A DNA stretch of 64,000 nucleotides, taken from Methanolobus vulcani. GTDB lineage: Archaea; Halobacteriota; Methanosarcinia; Methanosarcinales; Methanosarcinaceae. Positions 63,089 to 64,000 of the stretch are shown in pieces. Both the position numbers and the translations under genes were made by a program. Each line of letters starts with the position of its first letter. Within the stretch, counting starts at the first letter, position 1. The notes under the pieces are model-generated. The model saw only the letters and a list, made by a program, of their open reading frames with translations, had not been told where the DNA came from and did not search any database. The stretch is from assembly GCF_900100715.1 (NCBI RefSeq), contig NZ_FNCA01000005.1, forward strand, positions 62,001-126,000. The letters are read 5' to 3'.

Positions 63089-64000
63089 TTACTTCGAAAT
63101 AAGAGTATAGACTACAAGGAATACAACCAGTGCGATCCCTATAACCACAGCATAAAGGTAATTCTCTACTGCATCCACAGCAGAATTTTCAACCATACCC
63201 AATACCGAAGAAATACCACCTAGAAGACCTCCAAAGGTATTACTTACAAACTGCTGAGCCTTATCAAAGATGCTAGTGATCGGAGACAGGATCTTAGATA
63301 AAAATGAAGGAGATGATTCCTGCTCCACTTCCAGTACAACATCAGAAGTATCAGGTAGTTCATCATCGACAGAATAAAGCTCATTATCCGTATTCTCTGA
63401 GAGATTAATCTCCTGCACCGCAATGGAAGCAATCTCCACAGCATCATCAGGATTGCTTATCCATCCACCATTAAGGGGTTTCCAGTACTGTTTTACCTCA
63501 GCACCACTCACATAAAATGAAGACTGAACCTCACCCTTATAACCCCATAAAGACTTGAACTCACAAATTGCAGCAGGAAGGTCTGGAAGGTCTTCTGCTG
63601 AGAACTCATATGACATGGAAAGTGTTGAGCCTGGAGGAAGCAATACCCCTTCAACAGAGACGAATTGTGTACCATTAACCACCTTTATATTAAGATCCCA
63701 CTCGCTCAAAGGCAGATCGCTGCCTTCCAGGCTCTTTTCCAGACTCCCACTTACATAATTCACATCATCTGGAATGGTATCATTTAACTTGATCCATGCA
63801 GCACGGTCACCATCATTGGAAAGATCAAGAGTGACGGTGTACTTAGAATCATATCTTGTCAGGTTTTTATCAACAACAATATGAGGACCATGGACAGTTG
63901 TTGTATTCACTGAATCCGACATCCATGAAAAATTTTCACCGAAGAAATTGGTTGTGACCACGACCTTATCAAAAGTATACTTATCCGGAGAAATCGGAAC
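63089..64000 (-). CDS. membrane-anchored surface protein (5' end outside window)
   Basis: At least 304 residues; the frame runs open to the window edge. The extracellular part has DUF11/CARDB-like beta repeats (YTVTLDLSNDGDRAAWIKLN, and VLLPPGSTLSMSYEFSAEDL), which are common in archaeal surface proteins. Near the C-terminus there is a linker with amphipathic helices and one membrane segment (YLYAVVIGIALVVFLVVYTL) followed by a two-residue tail. It is thus anchored with its bulk outside. The role may be adhesive or structural; specific function is unknown. Confidence 0.75.
   Translation of the reverse strand, partial: VPISPDKYTFDKVVVTTNFFGENFSWMSDSVNTTTVHGPHIVVDKNLTRYDSKYTVTLDLSNDGDRAAWIKLNDTIPDDVNYVSGSLEKSLEGSDLPLSEWDLNIKVVNGTQFVSVEGVLLPPGSTLSMSYEFSAEDLPDLPAAICEFKSLWGYKGEVQSSFYVSGAEVKQYWKPLNGGWISNPDDAVEIASIAVQEINLSENTDNELYSVDDELPDTSDVVLEVEQESSPSFLSKILSPITSIFDKAQQFVSNTFGGLLGGISSVLGMVENSAVDAVENYLYAVVIGIALVVFLVVYTLISK

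Noticed and set aside
62972-63223. 83-codon plus-strand ORF between pstS and the surface protein
   Set aside because: Extreme Asn/Lys/Ile content from AT-rich DNA, and it overlaps the C-terminal coding end of the minus-strand surface protein.

Overview
The window looks like a low-GC chromosome segment of a methanogenic archaeon, probably a methylotrophic member of the Methanosarcinaceae (Methanolobus-like, tentative). The signs are the archaea-specific GatD, a short archaeal AspRS, FrhB-type F420 protein, LL-DAP aminotransferase, Tad/archaellum-type secretion genes, class III (pilin-type) signal peptides, TATA-box promoters and T-rich terminators.

Layout. 1-6.2 kb: end of a multi-PAS histidine kinase, an EamA transporter, a YHS-ferredoxin-FrhB fusion and an MHS-family transporter. 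6.28-34.08 kb: an integrated element of 27,743 bp, bounded by a perfect 62-bp direct repeat whose right copy is the 3' half of an intact tRNA-Val(UAC). Its integrase gene is split by the integration: the catalytic C-terminal part lies at the left end and the N-terminal coiled-coil part at the right end, and joining them at the repeat gives one 403-codon frame (SSV-type integrase). The element has a replication module (PrimPol-DUF927 protein, a stand-alone copy of its helix-bundle domain, a duplicated Cys/His mini-protein, a ribbon-helix-helix regulator, a 1.35-kb gene-free region rich in dyads) and about 19 kb of defence-type cargo: two PD-(D/E)XK-like proteins, three HEPN-like proteins, a NucS/DUF91-like protein, a Gabija-like GajA/GajB pair and a complete type I Wadjet operon (jetABCD). 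I see no virion genes.

34-41 kb: housekeeping genes (PNPOx, flavodoxin-fold quinone reductase, Dabb protein, split MgtE-type transporter with a PhoU/TrkA-C regulator, rpiA, aspS). 40.9-43.8 kb: an AT-rich island whose first gene strongly resembles the precursor of the archaeal bacteriocin halocin C8, followed by a thioredoxin-CcdA fusion, a LolA-like lipoprotein and a small membrane protein. 44-52 kb: gatD, argH, cheW, a secreted acetolactate decarboxylase-like lipoprotein, a PAS histidine kinase and dapL.

52-62.7 kb: a phosphate/pilus region. pstS, pstC and pstA run directly into tadA-tadB-tadC (Tad/type IV pilus ATPase and membrane proteins), and pstS itself carries a pilin-type signal peptide; pstB is not in the window. 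A pilin-like protein and a PhoU regulator, apparently with a non-AUG start, follow. The window ends inside a membrane-anchored surface protein. The most interesting points are the split-integrase element carrying Wadjet, the halocin C8-like locus, and the PstS-pilin linkage.
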